Position numbers and translations under genes: made by a program. From contig BCJU01000005.1 in assembly GCA_001600355.1 (NCBI GenBank), forward strand, positions 404,099 through 468,098: a stretch of 64,000 bases of DNA. Reading direction: 5' to 3'. The first letter of the stretch is position 1. Every line of letters begins with the position of its first letter. Origin of the DNA: Meira nashicola. Lineage: Eukaryota; Basidiomycota; Exobasidiomycetes; Exobasidiales; Brachybasidiaceae. The notes below the pieces were generated by a model. The model ran no database searches. It was not told the origin of the DNA and was given only the letters and a program-made list of their open reading frames with translations. Of the stretch, positions 1-9,145 are shown in pieces.

Positions 1-65
1 ATAAAAGTATTCTTATCACCTTAATCATCAAACTAACTCAAAAGGCTGAATGTATATCCAAAAGG

Positions 66-608
66 ATGTTCTTGTTTATGGAATGTATGGTTTTGCTGAT
101 GTTTTGTTCTGAATTGATGCTCAAAGTTCAAGGTGTGGCAACGAAAAAGACCAAAGAACAAAACATAGTCAAGCAGAATGATGGAAAGCCATTACCGGAT
201 TTGAATTTGCCTGTTCAAAAAAGTGATTATTTATACAATTCAAATGATGCAAAAGCACGTAGAATAGGAAAAAGATTGTTTAAAAAAGGTACATATTCCA
301 CTTTAGATGAAGCAATTGATAAAACAAAAGAAATGATTTTAGAACGAAGACAGAGATGGAATAAACAATATAAAAACAAACAGAAACAATTAAGAAATAA
401 ACCTAAAGATTATCATAAACCAAAATATAGCAGTCAATCTCAATGTGTGGAAAGGATGGCTAAAAAGATCTTGAACGATAAAAAGAATGATATAAACGAT
501 GCTGAAATTGCACATCAGACCGCACAGAAGTTTATCAGAGAAAAATACAGGTACTACTACCATAGAAGAGCCAAAAATAAATCACAAAATGAACCTAAAG
601 CACAGTGA
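66..608 (+). CDS. Secreted basic two-module protein (array A, member 1)
   Basis: The 180-residue product starts with a hydrophobic signal peptide (about residues 1-23) and is then very rich in Lys and Arg. Two copies of the array A module are visible. The first, about 53-100, has ARRIGKRLFKKG and then LDEAIDKT. The second, about 114-165, has KDYHKPKY, VERMAKKIL and then DAEIAHQTA. Between the signal and module 1 lies PDLNLPV (44-50), which resembles a plant EAR-type DLN motif. It is the first of 13 same-strand relatives and intronless. No known domain is recognised; a role as a secreted effector is inference. The upstream 65 bp visible here are too short to judge its promoter. Confidence 0.8.
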   Translation: MFLFMECMVLLMFCSELMLKVQGVATKKTKEQNIVKQNDGKPLPDLNLPVQKSDYLYNSNDAKARRIGKRLFKKGTYSTLDEAIDKTKEMILERRQRWNKQYKNKQKQLRNKPKDYHKPKYSSQSQCVERMAKKILNDKKNDINDAEIAHQTAQKFIREKYRYYYHRRAKNKSQNEPKAQ

Positions 609-847
609 TGCATATATGTCATTAAATGATTCTTCGAACATCCATCTTCATCAATGAGCTTTATGTCCTATTCATTATAATGTCATCGTTGTGTATGTTA
701 TAAAGTATATTAAAAAGTTGTGGCAGTGTATAAATGTGTACACGCGGCTAAGAGTATCATCAAAAGTTATATGCGACAATCAAAAAGGTTTCTTTTTTTC
801 GCTCAATGACTATCATCTTCTAGCACTTTAAGTTGAGCTTTTATCCT

Positions 848-1474
848 ATGAAGTTGCCTATCATTCTTTCGTGCACTTATTTCCTATTTCTTCCTTACAC
901 ATTCTGTGCTAAATATAGACAAAAGAAACCTCAACGTGACACTTTGACAGCGGAGCATACGGAGAGAACACCTCTTATTTCTACGGTAGGTGACACTGAA
1001 GTTCGGATTCCAAAAGGGTTAAAACATCTGCATGATGTACCTATCGAACTAACTAGACACGGTCAGCCTGGATATTATAAACAAACTGGTACTATCAATC
1101 GAATAGCTCATAGCATTTTTCATTCAGGTAAAGATTTAAAAGCATCAGAATCATTAAAATTAGCTAAAGAACAATATAAAGAAAAGAGAAGGTTAATTGG
1201 TAAGAGAAGGAGAGAAAAAATAAAATCTCAAGGAATAAAAAAGAATTGGCGTAGAAAGGGTTATAATGATAAAGAAGAGGTGATCGGTAGAAAAGTTGTA
1301 CAACTTTTAGGTGAAGATAATCATATCGTTCGACATGATGATGCTCGAAAAACTGCAGAAGAATGGTATAAAGAGCAAAGCAGAATACGGAACAGAAAAT
1401 ACAGAGAAAAAAAGAAGGAAAGTTTAGCTAAAGAAAAAAGTCTTACACCAGATGAACAAAGTCTCGTAAGATGA
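848..1474 (+). CDS. Secreted basic two-module protein (array A, member 2)
   Basis: The 208-residue product begins at the ATG at 848; an in-frame TTG at 833 is not a plausible start, because the ATG places the signal peptide (MKLPIILSC..., about 1-20, before AKYRQKK) exactly at the N-terminus as in its neighbour. Module 1 has GYYKQTGTINRIAHSIFHSG and LKLAKEQYKEK; module 2 has KGYNDKEEVIGRKVVQLLG and RHDDARKTAEEWY. It is nearly identical in layout to the gene at 1708, including the promoter and 3' flank, so the two are a recent tandem duplicate of an about 860-bp unit. A TATAAA lies at 729-734. Function is unknown. Confidence 0.85.
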   Translation: MKLPIILSCTYFLFLPYTFCAKYRQKKPQRDTLTAEHTERTPLISTVGDTEVRIPKGLKHLHDVPIELTRHGQPGYYKQTGTINRIAHSIFHSGKDLKASESLKLAKEQYKEKRRLIGKRRREKIKSQGIKKNWRRKGYNDKEEVIGRKVVQLLGEDNHIVRHDDARKTAEEWYKEQSRIRNRKYREKKKESLAKEKSLTPDEQSLVR

Positions 1475-1707
1475 CGAAGTCCACTTGCTTTAGGCAGTGT
1501 TTGGACATGATCAACTACGTCGCGTTCAAAGTTTATTATAAAACCAGGTTCTGTATGTGGCAGTGCATGAAAGTAATTAATTCATGGCAGTCAGTGTATA
1601 AAAGTGTACGCGCGGCTGAAAGTGCAATAAAAATTATTCGCCTCAATCAAAATAATTTTTGCTTAATCACTATCATCTTTTAGCACTTATAGTTTAGCTT
1701 TCATCTT

Positions 1708-2373
1708 ATGAAGTTGTCTATCATACTTTCTTATGCTTACGTACTAATTCCTTCTACATTTTGTGCGAAGTATAGACAAAAGAGACCTCAACGTGATACT
1801 TTGACAGCGGAACATATGGAGAGAACACCTCTTATTTCTAGAATAGGCGAAAATGAAGAGCACCCATCATCTTCTCAACTGATAAAACCTTCAAATGTTG
1901 GAACTTCAAGTGAAGTAAACCTTCTGCAAGATGTACCCTTCGAGCTAATCAGACACGGGCAGCCTGGCTATAATAATCGAAATGGTATTGTCAATCGAAC
2001 AGCATATAGGATTTTTCATTCAGATAAAGGTTTAAAAGCATCAGAATCATTAAAATTAGCCGAAAAACAATATTTAGAAAGGAAAAAGTTTATTCGTAAT
2101 AAAAGTAGAGATAAACTAAAAACTCAAGGAATAATTAGAAAGGATTGGCGTGGAAAGGGCTATAATGGTAAAGAAGCGGTGATTAGTAGAAAAGTTATAA
2201 GCCTTTTAGGCGAAAACAATCATATCGTTCGACATGATGATGCACGAAAAGCTGCAGAAGAATTGTACAAAGAAAAAAATAGGATACGCATGAGAAACTA
2301 TAGAGAAAAAAAGCACCGTTCAGCCAAAGGAAAAGATGACCATACACCGAACAAACGAAGTTCTGCTAGATAA
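1708..2373 (+). CDS. Secreted basic two-module protein (array A, member 3)
   Basis: The 221-residue product is a tandem copy of the gene at 848: both share the MKL-type signal peptide, AKYRQK after it, the segment RDTLTAEH, and both modules ending in RHDDARKAAEELY. It differs by an insert of about 15 residues rich in Ser (near residues 50-70) and by GYNNRNG in place of GYYKQTG. TATAAAAG is at 1597-1604 followed by CGCGGCTGAA, matching the same block before the previous gene. It has no intron. Secretion is clear from the N-terminus; function is not known. Confidence 0.85.
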   Translation: MKLSIILSYAYVLIPSTFCAKYRQKRPQRDTLTAEHMERTPLISRIGENEEHPSSSQLIKPSNVGTSSEVNLLQDVPFELIRHGQPGYNNRNGIVNRTAYRIFHSDKGLKASESLKLAEKQYLERKKFIRNKSRDKLKTQGIIRKDWRGKGYNGKEAVISRKVISLLGENNHIVRHDDARKAAEELYKEKNRIRMRNYREKKHRSAKGKDDHTPNKRSSAR

Positions 2374-2423
2374 GGATATTCAATTGCAGTTAGGCTATGT
2401 TTGCCGTAGTACATGATCAAAGA

Positions 2424-2429
2424 CGGGGC
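2424..2429 (+). promoter_or_regulatory. CGGGGC element
   Basis: CGGGGC followed by TTAATAG, 111 bp before the ATG at 2541. Confidence 0.55.
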
Positions 2430-2540
2430 TTAATAGTTTATTATGAAACCGTATATACTCAAACGTAGAAATAGAGAATCTCTCCTTCACTCTTTTATAT
2501 CTTTTGTATATTTAAGTATTTTCCAGTATTTTTCAAAGCA

Positions 2541-3266
2541 ATGATGATGATGATCAAGTATAAAATGGCGAATTGGTGCTTTTATGTATATATTTTGATG
2601 AATCTTGTAGCTTGCACTTCCAATGAAGATTCTCCTATATCCCAAGTCAATAAGTATAAACCAGCCTCAATTAACAAATTCAGTAAAGAACAGTACGTCA
2701 ATAATTACCACATACCTACTAGAAAAAGGACAGAGAGGAGAAGCAACAACACAGGGCAACCTAGGGAACTTGATCTTTTGGGAAGCAAATCAGATATGGA
2801 AGTCACGCAAATGCCTAAACAGAAGCGAAAACGAAAATTGCTGGAAGATGATAAAGCTGAAAATAAGGAAAGGAAGCCAATTGGACACTATTCATTAGAT
2901 CAAAAAGCAACAAGATTAGCAAATAATAAACGATTTCGTAAAAATAACGAATTTGGAACGTTTGATGAAGCATTCAAGGCTGCCAGAGAAAGATTGACCG
3001 AAATGAAAAGAGACGAAAATAAAAGAGGAAGACTTTTATCATTATCTTTAGGGAGAAAGAAAAAAGATTATCATTCAAAAGATTATAGAACAAAAGAAGG
3101 AATTATAAAAAGGAAGACAGTTCAATTATTAAAAGAAAGAAATGGAATCTTTAATCACGATAATGCTCGTGAAAAAGCTGAACAATGGTATCAAGAACGA
3201 AATGAGAATAAAAAGAAACGTAGATATGAATTATATGCTCAAAGGAATAAAAAAAGAAGATCATAA
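2541..3266 (+). CDS. Secreted basic two-module protein (array A, member 4)
   Basis: The product is up to 241 residues long. The start is ambiguous: a run of Met codons begins at 2541, but the ATG at 2565 (MANWCFYVYILMNLVACTS) gives a more typical signal peptide. A long polar linker with many KR pairs precedes module 1 (GHYSLDQKATRLANNKRF, then FDEAFKAARERL). Module 2 has KDYHSKDYRTKEGIIKRK and NHDNAREKAEQWYQER. The C-terminus ends in a dense RKKRR-type tail. A CGGGGC element is 111 bp upstream at 2424. Function is unknown. Confidence 0.8.
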   Translation: MMMMIKYKMANWCFYVYILMNLVACTSNEDSPISQVNKYKPASINKFSKEQYVNNYHIPTRKRTERRSNNTGQPRELDLLGSKSDMEVTQMPKQKRKRKLLEDDKAENKERKPIGHYSLDQKATRLANNKRFRKNNEFGTFDEAFKAARERLTEMKRDENKRGRLLSLSLGRKKKDYHSKDYRTKEGIIKRKTVQLLKERNGIFNHDNAREKAEQWYQERNENKKKRRYELYAQRNKKRRS

Positions 3267-3274
3267 TGTGATAA

Positions 3275-3280
3275 CGGGGC
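3275..3280 (+). promoter_or_regulatory. CGGGGC element
   Basis: AACGGGGCAAAAG, 127 bp before the ATG at 3408. Confidence 0.55.
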
Positions 3281-3407
3281 AAAAGCTGATCGTTCGTAAA
3301 CAAAATTATAGAATTGTGTATATTTGTTTTCAGCTATGCAAGCTATATATTTTGTATATTTGGCCATCATGTAAGTTTCCACTTTCATTAAAAAACCCGT
3401 AGATATC

Positions 3408-4061
3408 ATGCAGATAAAAAGTATGTGGATGTTGTGCTTCATTCTTTTACAATTACTTGAGATCGATTGTGCCAAGTATCGGAAGAAACAAGGGACCATC
3501 TCTGAATCTGTAGAGCACTCAACTGTAAGGCCGTCTTCATCTTTAAGTGGGTCAATTGAGCATGAAGAAGTCGAAACAACTCTTCTTTTATCAGGTAATC
3601 CGGAGCATAATTCATCAAAAGAAGATACGAGAGAAAGACCAATTATGGCGAAACTTAAAGATGATCCTCTCTACTATACCAAAGCCAAACGAATCGAGCG
3701 AAAAGCTCGAACTATATTTAATTCTTCAAAGAATTCAAGTATGGAAGATTGTTTAAAGAAAGCAAGAGAAGAAGTGACTAAAAGAAGTAGATCACATTCA
3801 AGCAAGAGTCGATTAAAGAGAAAAGATCTTGGAATTAAGAAAAAAGATTCACGTAAAAAAGGGTACGAAAGAAAAGAAAATGTTATTGGAAGAAAGATTG
3901 TCAGTCTATTAAAAGAAGATAGGAACGGTGTATTTCTTCACGACATCGCTAGGGAAAAAGCAGAAGAATGGTATCTGAGTCAAACAAGTGCTAGATCAGC
4001 TAAATATAGAAAGAATCAAAAACTTTTAAAATCAAAGCAAGAGATTAATAAAGAAGAATAA
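3408..4061 (+). CDS. Secreted basic two-module protein (array A, member 5)
   Basis: The 217-residue product has a signal peptide ending near LLEIDC (about residue 21) followed by AKYRKKQG, the same junction as members 2 and 3. A Ser/Glu-rich linker follows, with a repeated STVRPSSSLSGS-like stretch. Module 1 is LYYTKAKRIERKARTIFNSS with EDCLKKAREEV; module 2 is KGYERKENVIGRKIVSLL with LHDIAREKAEEWYLSQ. It has no intron. A CGGGGC element lies at 3275-3280. Function is unknown. Confidence 0.82.
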   Translation: MQIKSMWMLCFILLQLLEIDCAKYRKKQGTISESVEHSTVRPSSSLSGSIEHEEVETTLLLSGNPEHNSSKEDTRERPIMAKLKDDPLYYTKAKRIERKARTIFNSSKNSSMEDCLKKAREEVTKRSRSHSSKSRLKRKDLGIKKKDSRKKGYERKENVIGRKIVSLLKEDRNGVFLHDIAREKAEEWYLSQTSARSAKYRKNQKLLKSKQEINKEE

Positions 4062-4210
4062 TAGCTAAATTATTGCAAAAATAAATTTGTGGCGGTGTTA
4101 TATATACTCTCCTTCAGCACGCAACAACATAGCCTTTCGATCGATTAGGGCGTTGATCGAGTTTATGGCTTTTTGTTACGATTGAATGTATATAATTTGT
4201 GTATACTTCT

Positions 4211-4217
4211 CCCCGAA
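4211..4217 (+). promoter_or_regulatory. CCCCGAA element
   Basis: TCTCCCCGAATGC, 74 bp before the ATG at 4292, with TATAAATA between them at 4240. Confidence 0.5.
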
Positions 4218-4291
4218 TGCATCATTCAAGCATGTGAGGTATAAATATCTTTAATTATCAGAGTCGAATTCATTTTATCCATCACTACGTC

Positions 4292-4963
4292 ATGATTCAG
4301 CAGAGCTTACTCGTGCTTCTGTTTATAGTATCGCAATTTTTAAATGTATTCTTGCATGTGGAAGGTGTAAGAATCAGAGGTGGAAATAAACGCCAAGCAA
4401 GCCAATCACACTTGGGCACATCAAATGAATTGGATGCTCCTGCATCTTCACATACAAGTGATATGAACAATTCAAAAAAAGCTAAAATGACAGTTCCAGA
4501 TTCTAGTTTACCAGAACGAAAGAAAGCACGAAGGTCTAAAGAGGCTGGATATTACTCCAGAGCAGAATATACAAAACGTAAAGCACAAGCGATTTTTCAT
4601 TCAGGTTCAGGTTATAGTGCAGAAGAGAGTTATAAATTGGCCGAAAAGATTATTAAAGAACGTAAACGAAAAAATTCACAAACACGAAGGGATAAATTAA
4701 AGAGATTAGGTATGAAGGATAAAAATAATAAAAGACCTAGTGCTGGAACAAAAGAAAATCGAATCGGTAGAAAGATTGTGGAAATTTTAGGAGGAAATAG
4801 TGGAATCTTTAAACATGATCAAGCTAGAGAACTGGCTGAAAAGTGGTATGCTGAATATACTAGATCAGCAAGTGCAAAATATAGAAAGAATCAAAAACAA
4901 AAACTTTTAGATGCCGAAGCAAAAGCAAAAGATCAAGATGCTAATAATGAGAAAAGCACATAA
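4292..4963 (+). CDS. Secreted basic two-module protein (array A, member 6)
   Basis: The 223-residue product has a long hydrophobic signal (about 1-25, ending HVEG before VRIRGGNK), a Ser-rich linker, module 1 (AGYYSRAEYTKRKAQAIF, EESYKLAEKIIKERKR) and module 2 (TKENRIGRKIVEILGG, KHDQARELAEKWYAEY). The tail is Lys/Ala-rich. It is most similar to the gene at 5183. The promoter shows CCCCGAA at 4211 and TATAAATA at 4240-4247, about 45 bp before the ATG. Function is unknown. Confidence 0.83.
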   Translation: MIQQSLLVLLFIVSQFLNVFLHVEGVRIRGGNKRQASQSHLGTSNELDAPASSHTSDMNNSKKAKMTVPDSSLPERKKARRSKEAGYYSRAEYTKRKAQAIFHSGSGYSAEESYKLAEKIIKERKRKNSQTRRDKLKRLGMKDKNNKRPSAGTKENRIGRKIVEILGGNSGIFKHDQARELAEKWYAEYTRSASAKYRKNQKQKLLDAEAKAKDQDANNEKST

Positions 4964-5182
4964 ATCAAGAATTTTCGCTAAGAAAGATCTGATACAATCT
5001 TCACACTGCCACAGATTCTGCTTGTGTTCTTGGCAATATTTTTTTTTCTTTTCGGCTTGTTTTTGTCCTCGGCGACTTTTTCAGTTCGGCAAGTTTTTTT
5101 GGTCCGAAATCAAAGCAATTATTCATATATTTTTTCATGTAGAGAGAACAATCTGAAGTTCACCATTATCCATGAATTCATA

Positions 5183-5737
5183 ATGTCTCAAATTAATCTA
5201 CTCTTTCTTCTGTTCATCGTACTGCAAAATATTTCGTTGCTCTTGCCTGTTGATGGTGTTAAGAAAACAGAAAATAAATCCTTAAAGAGGAAAGAAGCAG
5301 GTTATTATTCAAAAAAGGAATATGTTAAACGTAAAGCAAAAACAATATTCAAATCAGGATCAGATTATACTATTGAAGAGAGTCACAAACTAGCAGAAAA
5401 AATCATCACTGAACGCAAAAGAAATAATTCAAGAATACGAAGGGAAAAAAACAAGGCTTTAGGAATAAAAGAAGTTCGATATAGAAGACCAGGCTCTGCT
5501 ACAAAAGAAGGCGTAGTTGGTAGAAAGATTACACAAATTTTAGGCGGGCAAAACAGTATAGTTCGACATGATGATGCTAAAGAAATGGCTGAGAAATGGT
5601 ATTCTGAATATCATAAGACAAGTTCGGCACGATATAGACAGCGTCAAAAGCAGAAGCGCTTAGATGCTACAGCTGAAGAAAAAGCTAAGGATAATGTTGA
5701 AAAAGGTAACATTGATCACCACACAAAGAATATATAG
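5183..5737 (+). CDS. Secreted basic two-module protein (array A, member 7)
   Basis: The reading frame is open from a GTG at 5024, but the ATG at 5183 is chosen because it starts a clean signal peptide (MSQINLLFLLFIVLQ..., to about residue 25) matching member 6. The 184-residue product lacks most of the Ser-rich linker: module 1 (AGYYSKKEYVKRKAKTIF, EESHKLAEKIITERKR) begins about 10 residues after the signal. Module 2 has TKEGVVGRKITQILGG and RHDDAKEMAEKWYSEY. It is the most compact member, so it defines the minimal two-module core. Function is unknown. Confidence 0.83.
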   Translation: MSQINLLFLLFIVLQNISLLLPVDGVKKTENKSLKRKEAGYYSKKEYVKRKAKTIFKSGSDYTIEESHKLAEKIITERKRNNSRIRREKNKALGIKEVRYRRPGSATKEGVVGRKITQILGGQNSIVRHDDAKEMAEKWYSEYHKTSSARYRQRQKQKRLDATAEEKAKDNVEKGNIDHHTKNI

Positions 5738-6048
5738 AGCGCAAGAATACATTTGGATGGCAAAAAAGGTCTGGTGACAAATATGAATCTCTGTGAATAA
5801 ATACAGAAATACGTGTAAATAAAGTTTCCATTATTTAACATTCATATCTATCAGATCTACCCATGCGTTTTTTTTTTCGATTGTACTCCGCCACCCTGTG
5901 TATGTGTACGCAAATTAGCACAGCCATGTTTACGAATTTTAACCTTTATAAGTTTTTCTTCACAGGCGCATATGCTTGTGACCCACTTTTTGAATTGCGT
6001 TATCCTTGTGCAGTATACTTCAGTGTATTGAAGAGTAATCACTTCATC

Positions 6049-6710
6049 ATGTTTTTACCTGTAATAATAATTATTCTAGCAATTGTTATAGGTACTCAAT
6101 GTGTCAAAGTGAGAAAAAAGAAAATCAACCCGAAGTAGAAGTCGAAATTCCTTTGTTAGAGTCATCAAGAATAGAACAGCAAGTACAAATTGCATCTTAT
6201 AGTATTAAACATTGTATAACTTCAAAGCCAATTAAGACTTATCAGCATTCAAAGACAATAGCTCATGAAGTAGAATCACCAAATAGCTCTAAACCTGGCT
6301 ATTACAGGAAAGAACAAGAAATTAATCGAAGAGCACGTGAAATTCATAATTCCGGAAAAGTATATAGCCTCGAAAAATCCAAAGAGATAGCAACAGATCA
6401 AATTACTGAAGAAAGAAGGCTATCTAACCAAAGAAGACGTGAGAGAGAAAAGATCAGTGGAATTAAACGAAATCGATATAGGAGACCAGGATATGATACA
6501 AAAGAAGAAACTACAGGTAGAAAGATTGCTAAAATCTTAGGCAGTAAAAGTGGTGTTTTTAAGCACGTTCATGCAAGAAAGATGGCTGAAGAATGGTATG
6601 CAGATTCACATAGAACAAATTCAAGAGAATATAGAAATCGAAAGAAAGCTCAAAACAATAACAGTGAGTCACATTCTATGCAGAATACCAAATCAGATAG
6701 TCCAAAATAA
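6049..6710 (+). CDS. Secreted basic two-module protein, 5' frame break (array A, member 8)
   Basis: The module region is clear: GYYRKEQEINRRAREIHNSG with LEKSKEIATDQI, then PGYDTKEETTGRKIAKILG with KHVHARKMAEEWYADS. It is open from 6099 to 6710 but has no signal peptide in that frame. A signal peptide (MFLPVIIIILAIVIGTQC) starts at the ATG at 6049 in another frame. Two readings fit. One is a 44-nt intron, 6092 (GTACTC) to 6135 (AAG), which restores the frame but has no clear branch site. The other is a one-base deletion in the A-run near 6113-6124. Other array A members have no intron here, so a damaged gene or sequence error is a real possibility. Confidence 0.65.
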
Positions 6711-6747
6711 GAAATAAAAGAGACAGAGAGTGAAAGGTTGCATATTT

Positions 6748-6753
6748 CGGGGC
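6748..6753 (+). promoter_or_regulatory. CGGGGC element
   Basis: TTTCGGGGCTTTCAG, 108 bp before the ATG at 6862. Confidence 0.58.
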
Positions 6754-6861
6754 TTTCAGAATGTATGTCACAAAGATTGGTATGTAAAGTATGTAACTGA
6801 ATTGTAGATTTTGCCCTTTTTCTATAACGTCCGTCATCCAGTAGAATTTGCAGACAACAAT

Positions 6862-7407
6862 ATGCAGTTGAAAAGTCATTTTATCCTATTCATGCTTTTT
6901 ATACCACCGGTATTTTCCGTCAAAAGCGCTGATGCAAAGGGATATCAAGCTGTTGAACAATCTATATCCTCTATAAAGAAGTCCAATGAAAGAACAAGTA
7001 AAAGTATCTCAAAAAAGAAGCCAAAAGGATATAGAGGGAAAGAACAAACTACACAACGTATAGCACGTAGATTAGTTAAAGAAGGTAAAGTAACAGCAGA
7101 AAATGCATTAGAAGAAGCACAAAAGCAATATCGAAAAGATCGTAAAGATCAAAAAATGAAAGCTATCGAAAGACAAAGAGCATCAGGTATTAAGCCTAAA
7201 TCTTATTGGAAAACAGGTCAAGCATCAAAAGAACATCGTATAAAAACTGGAGTGCTAAAATTAATCGGACGTGAAACTGATCTTGAAGAAATTAAAAAGC
7301 TAGATTTGTTATTGATGAGAAAATTAAAATACAAAGGAGAAGATCTTCTGCAAGATGGCGGGAAAGGAAAACGTGAAAGCAAGTTCTGCAACTTTAACAG
7401 AAGATAA
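6862..7407 (+). CDS. Secreted basic protein with altered C-terminus (array A, member 9)
   Basis: The ATG at 6862 is chosen over an upstream TTG because it begins the signal peptide (MQLKSHFILFMLFIPPVFS). The 181-residue product has module 1 (KGYRGKEQTTQRIARRLVKEG, shortened here to its core RIARRLVKEG) and a second module beginning KEHRIKTGVLKLIGRETDL. After about residue 150 its C-terminus no longer matches the genes at 7594 and 8437. Translation in another frame around 7330-7370 gives RRRSSAR, as in the paralog, so an indel has probably changed the tail. It belongs to a subgroup (members 9-11) that shares GRETDL in place of the H-D-A-R motif. Confidence 0.75.
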   Translation: MQLKSHFILFMLFIPPVFSVKSADAKGYQAVEQSISSIKKSNERTSKSISKKKPKGYRGKEQTTQRIARRLVKEGKVTAENALEEAQKQYRKDRKDQKMKAIERQRASGIKPKSYWKTGQASKEHRIKTGVLKLIGRETDLEEIKKLDLLLMRKLKYKGEDLLQDGGKGKRESKFCNFNRR

Positions 7408-7479
7408 GGAGCATTAAGATCCGTAAAGTGGTATAATGATAGCTTATGAAAATTATTTGCGGATGCCTTTGAAGGATTA

Positions 7480-7484
7480 GGGGC
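7480..7484 (+). promoter_or_regulatory. GGGGC element
   Basis: TTAGGGGCTGAATA, 109 bp before the ATG at 7594. Confidence 0.55.
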
Positions 7485-7593
7485 TGAATATTGTGGATGA
7501 TTGCATATGAATGTATGTATATAGGCTTGTATTCATCCTTTTCGTAATAAACAAGAGTATTCTCTAAACCTTGATGATGACCATTCAGTAGAA

Positions 7594-8175
7594 ATGAGGT
7601 ACTCTGACTTTCTGATATATATCATGCTCATTCACATGCTGCAAACATGCCTTAATGCTGCCAGTGAAGATGATGACATTCCAAGTAAGAAGTTAAAACA
7701 AGAACCTGTCTACGAACATTCAACAGGTACATCAAAAGTACTAAAGAAGGGTGATACATCGAACAAAAAGCCAAAAGGATATCATTCCAAATTACAAGTC
7801 TCAATTCGGGGAGCGAGAAGAAGCATTCAAAAAGGTAATTTAACTAATTTTAATGAAGCATTTGAAAAAGCAAAAGTTCTATTTACCGAAAAGAAGAAAT
7901 TACAAAAGCAAAAACAAAGAAAAAAAGAAAAAGCTTTAGGTATTCCTCCTAAACCAATCAAAGATTTATATAAATTAAGAAAAGATCATATTGTTACAAA
8001 AAGAGTTTTAAAACGAGTTGGTAAAGAAACTGATTTGGAAACTATAAAAAAAGTTTCAAGAGAGGTAGAAGAAGAATTTCGAAAACAAAAGAGGCTCACA
8101 CAAGCACGATTAAGAGCAAAGAAAAAAGCAGCAGCCATTGCTGAGAAAAATTCAGAAAATGATAGGACTCAATGA
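7594..8175 (+). CDS. Secreted basic two-module protein (array A, member 10)
   Basis: The 193-residue product has a signal peptide to about residue 22 (LQTCLNA/ASEDDD) and an acidic patch. Module 1 is KGYHSKLQVSIRGARRSI with FNEAFEKAKVLFTEKKK. The degenerate module 2 is KDHIVTKRVLKRVGKETDL, then a helix rich in E and K. It ends in an Ala/Lys tail. It is paired with the gene at 8437, which it resembles throughout. GGGGC lies at 7480-7484. Function is unknown. Confidence 0.83.
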   Translation: MRYSDFLIYIMLIHMLQTCLNAASEDDDIPSKKLKQEPVYEHSTGTSKVLKKGDTSNKKPKGYHSKLQVSIRGARRSIQKGNLTNFNEAFEKAKVLFTEKKKLQKQKQRKKEKALGIPPKPIKDLYKLRKDHIVTKRVLKRVGKETDLETIKKVSREVEEEFRKQKRLTQARLRAKKKAAAIAEKNSENDRTQ

Positions 8176-8326
8176 CGTCATCCTTTGAGCAAATAGATGC
8201 ATTTCTAGAATACTATTGCATTAAAATCATCTTATCCAACCTGCACTGCAATTTGTGGGTTGCTCTCATAACCCCGACGGATTTAATACGTGATATCTAG
8301 CTGTTTAGTCTAAAATATAAACTCAA

Positions 8327-8331
8327 GGGGC
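8327..8331 (+). promoter_or_regulatory. GGGGC element
   Basis: CAAGGGGCTGAGC, 105 bp before the ATG at 8437. Confidence 0.55.
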
Positions 8332-8436
8332 TGAGCAAGACAATCGAGCCGCGATATGAAATTTTTAAGTTTCTTAAATAAATCATTCCACTTCAGCATG
8401 ATCCCTCCCATTTACCTATTCATTACTAATTAATAA

Positions 8437-8988
8437 ATGTTGGGTTTGAATTGTCTTTTCTATATTTCAGTATTTCTATCTTTGCGAACTGCTCAAGCTG
8501 TATCTGATGATCAGATAAGGGATGCAGCGAATCCAACTTCTAGCAAAGCAACGCAAAGTCAAATTCCAACAGAACGTTTACGAAGAGGAGAGAGAGGCTA
8601 TTATAGCAAAGCACAAACATCACTTCGTACAGCTGAAAAGAATATGAAAGAAGGTAAATATACCGATTTCAATGAAGCTTTTAAGAATGCCCAAAAAGAT
8701 TTTACAGAAAATAAACGATTACAAAAAGTTCAAGAGAGTGCAAAAAATAAAGCATTAGGAAACCTTAGAAATAGACCAGCAAATTTTCATTTGAAACAAA
8801 GAAAGGATCATATAGTTACTACTAGAGTTTTAAAGGTGGTTGGACGTGAAACTGATTTGACTAAAATTCAACAAGCTAAAAGAATTGTAGAAGCTGAATA
8901 TAGAAGGCAAAAAAGAGAGAGTTCAGCTCGAAGTGCTTTCAAGAAGAAGGCAGCAGCAGCAGCACAAAAAAAGACAACAGAAGGGTAA
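8437..8988 (+). CDS. Secreted basic two-module protein (array A, member 11)
   Basis: The 183-residue product has a signal peptide (about 1-21, ending RTAQA before VSDDQ). Module 1 is RGYYSKAQTSLRTAEKNM with FNEAFKNAQKDFTENKR. Module 2 is KDHIVTTRVLKVVGRETDL, followed by a basic helix with RRQKRESSARSAFKKK. The KAAAAAQKK tail matches the gene at 7594. GGGGC is at 8327-8331. Function is unknown. Confidence 0.83.
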   Translation: MLGLNCLFYISVFLSLRTAQAVSDDQIRDAANPTSSKATQSQIPTERLRRGERGYYSKAQTSLRTAEKNMKEGKYTDFNEAFKNAQKDFTENKRLQKVQESAKNKALGNLRNRPANFHLKQRKDHIVTTRVLKVVGRETDLTKIQQAKRIVEAEYRRQKRESSARSAFKKKAAAAAQKKTTEG

Positions 8989-9145
8989 TTCTGGAAGATG
9001 TTTTTAATCAATAAGACTTCATACTCTCGCATGATTGATTTGAGTTTAACGATTTTAGAATTTATTTTATGACTATGGCTCATTCATAATCTTTGAACAA
9101 CTAGATTGAACGGATGCAGTGTAAAATTTGATAAAATGTCTCTTT

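Noticed and set aside
833..847. TTG start for array A member 2 (similarly the TTG/GTG starts at 5024, 6811, 20611, 22146, 24662, 32939, 38641, 40328)
   Set aside because: Fungal nuclear genes rarely use such starts; a downstream ATG in each case gives a proper signal peptide or domain start.
1471..1683. Open frame of 70 codons right after array A member 2
   Set aside because: It overlaps the stop codon and corresponds to the 3' flank plus promoter that is shared with the next gene; no signal peptide or module.
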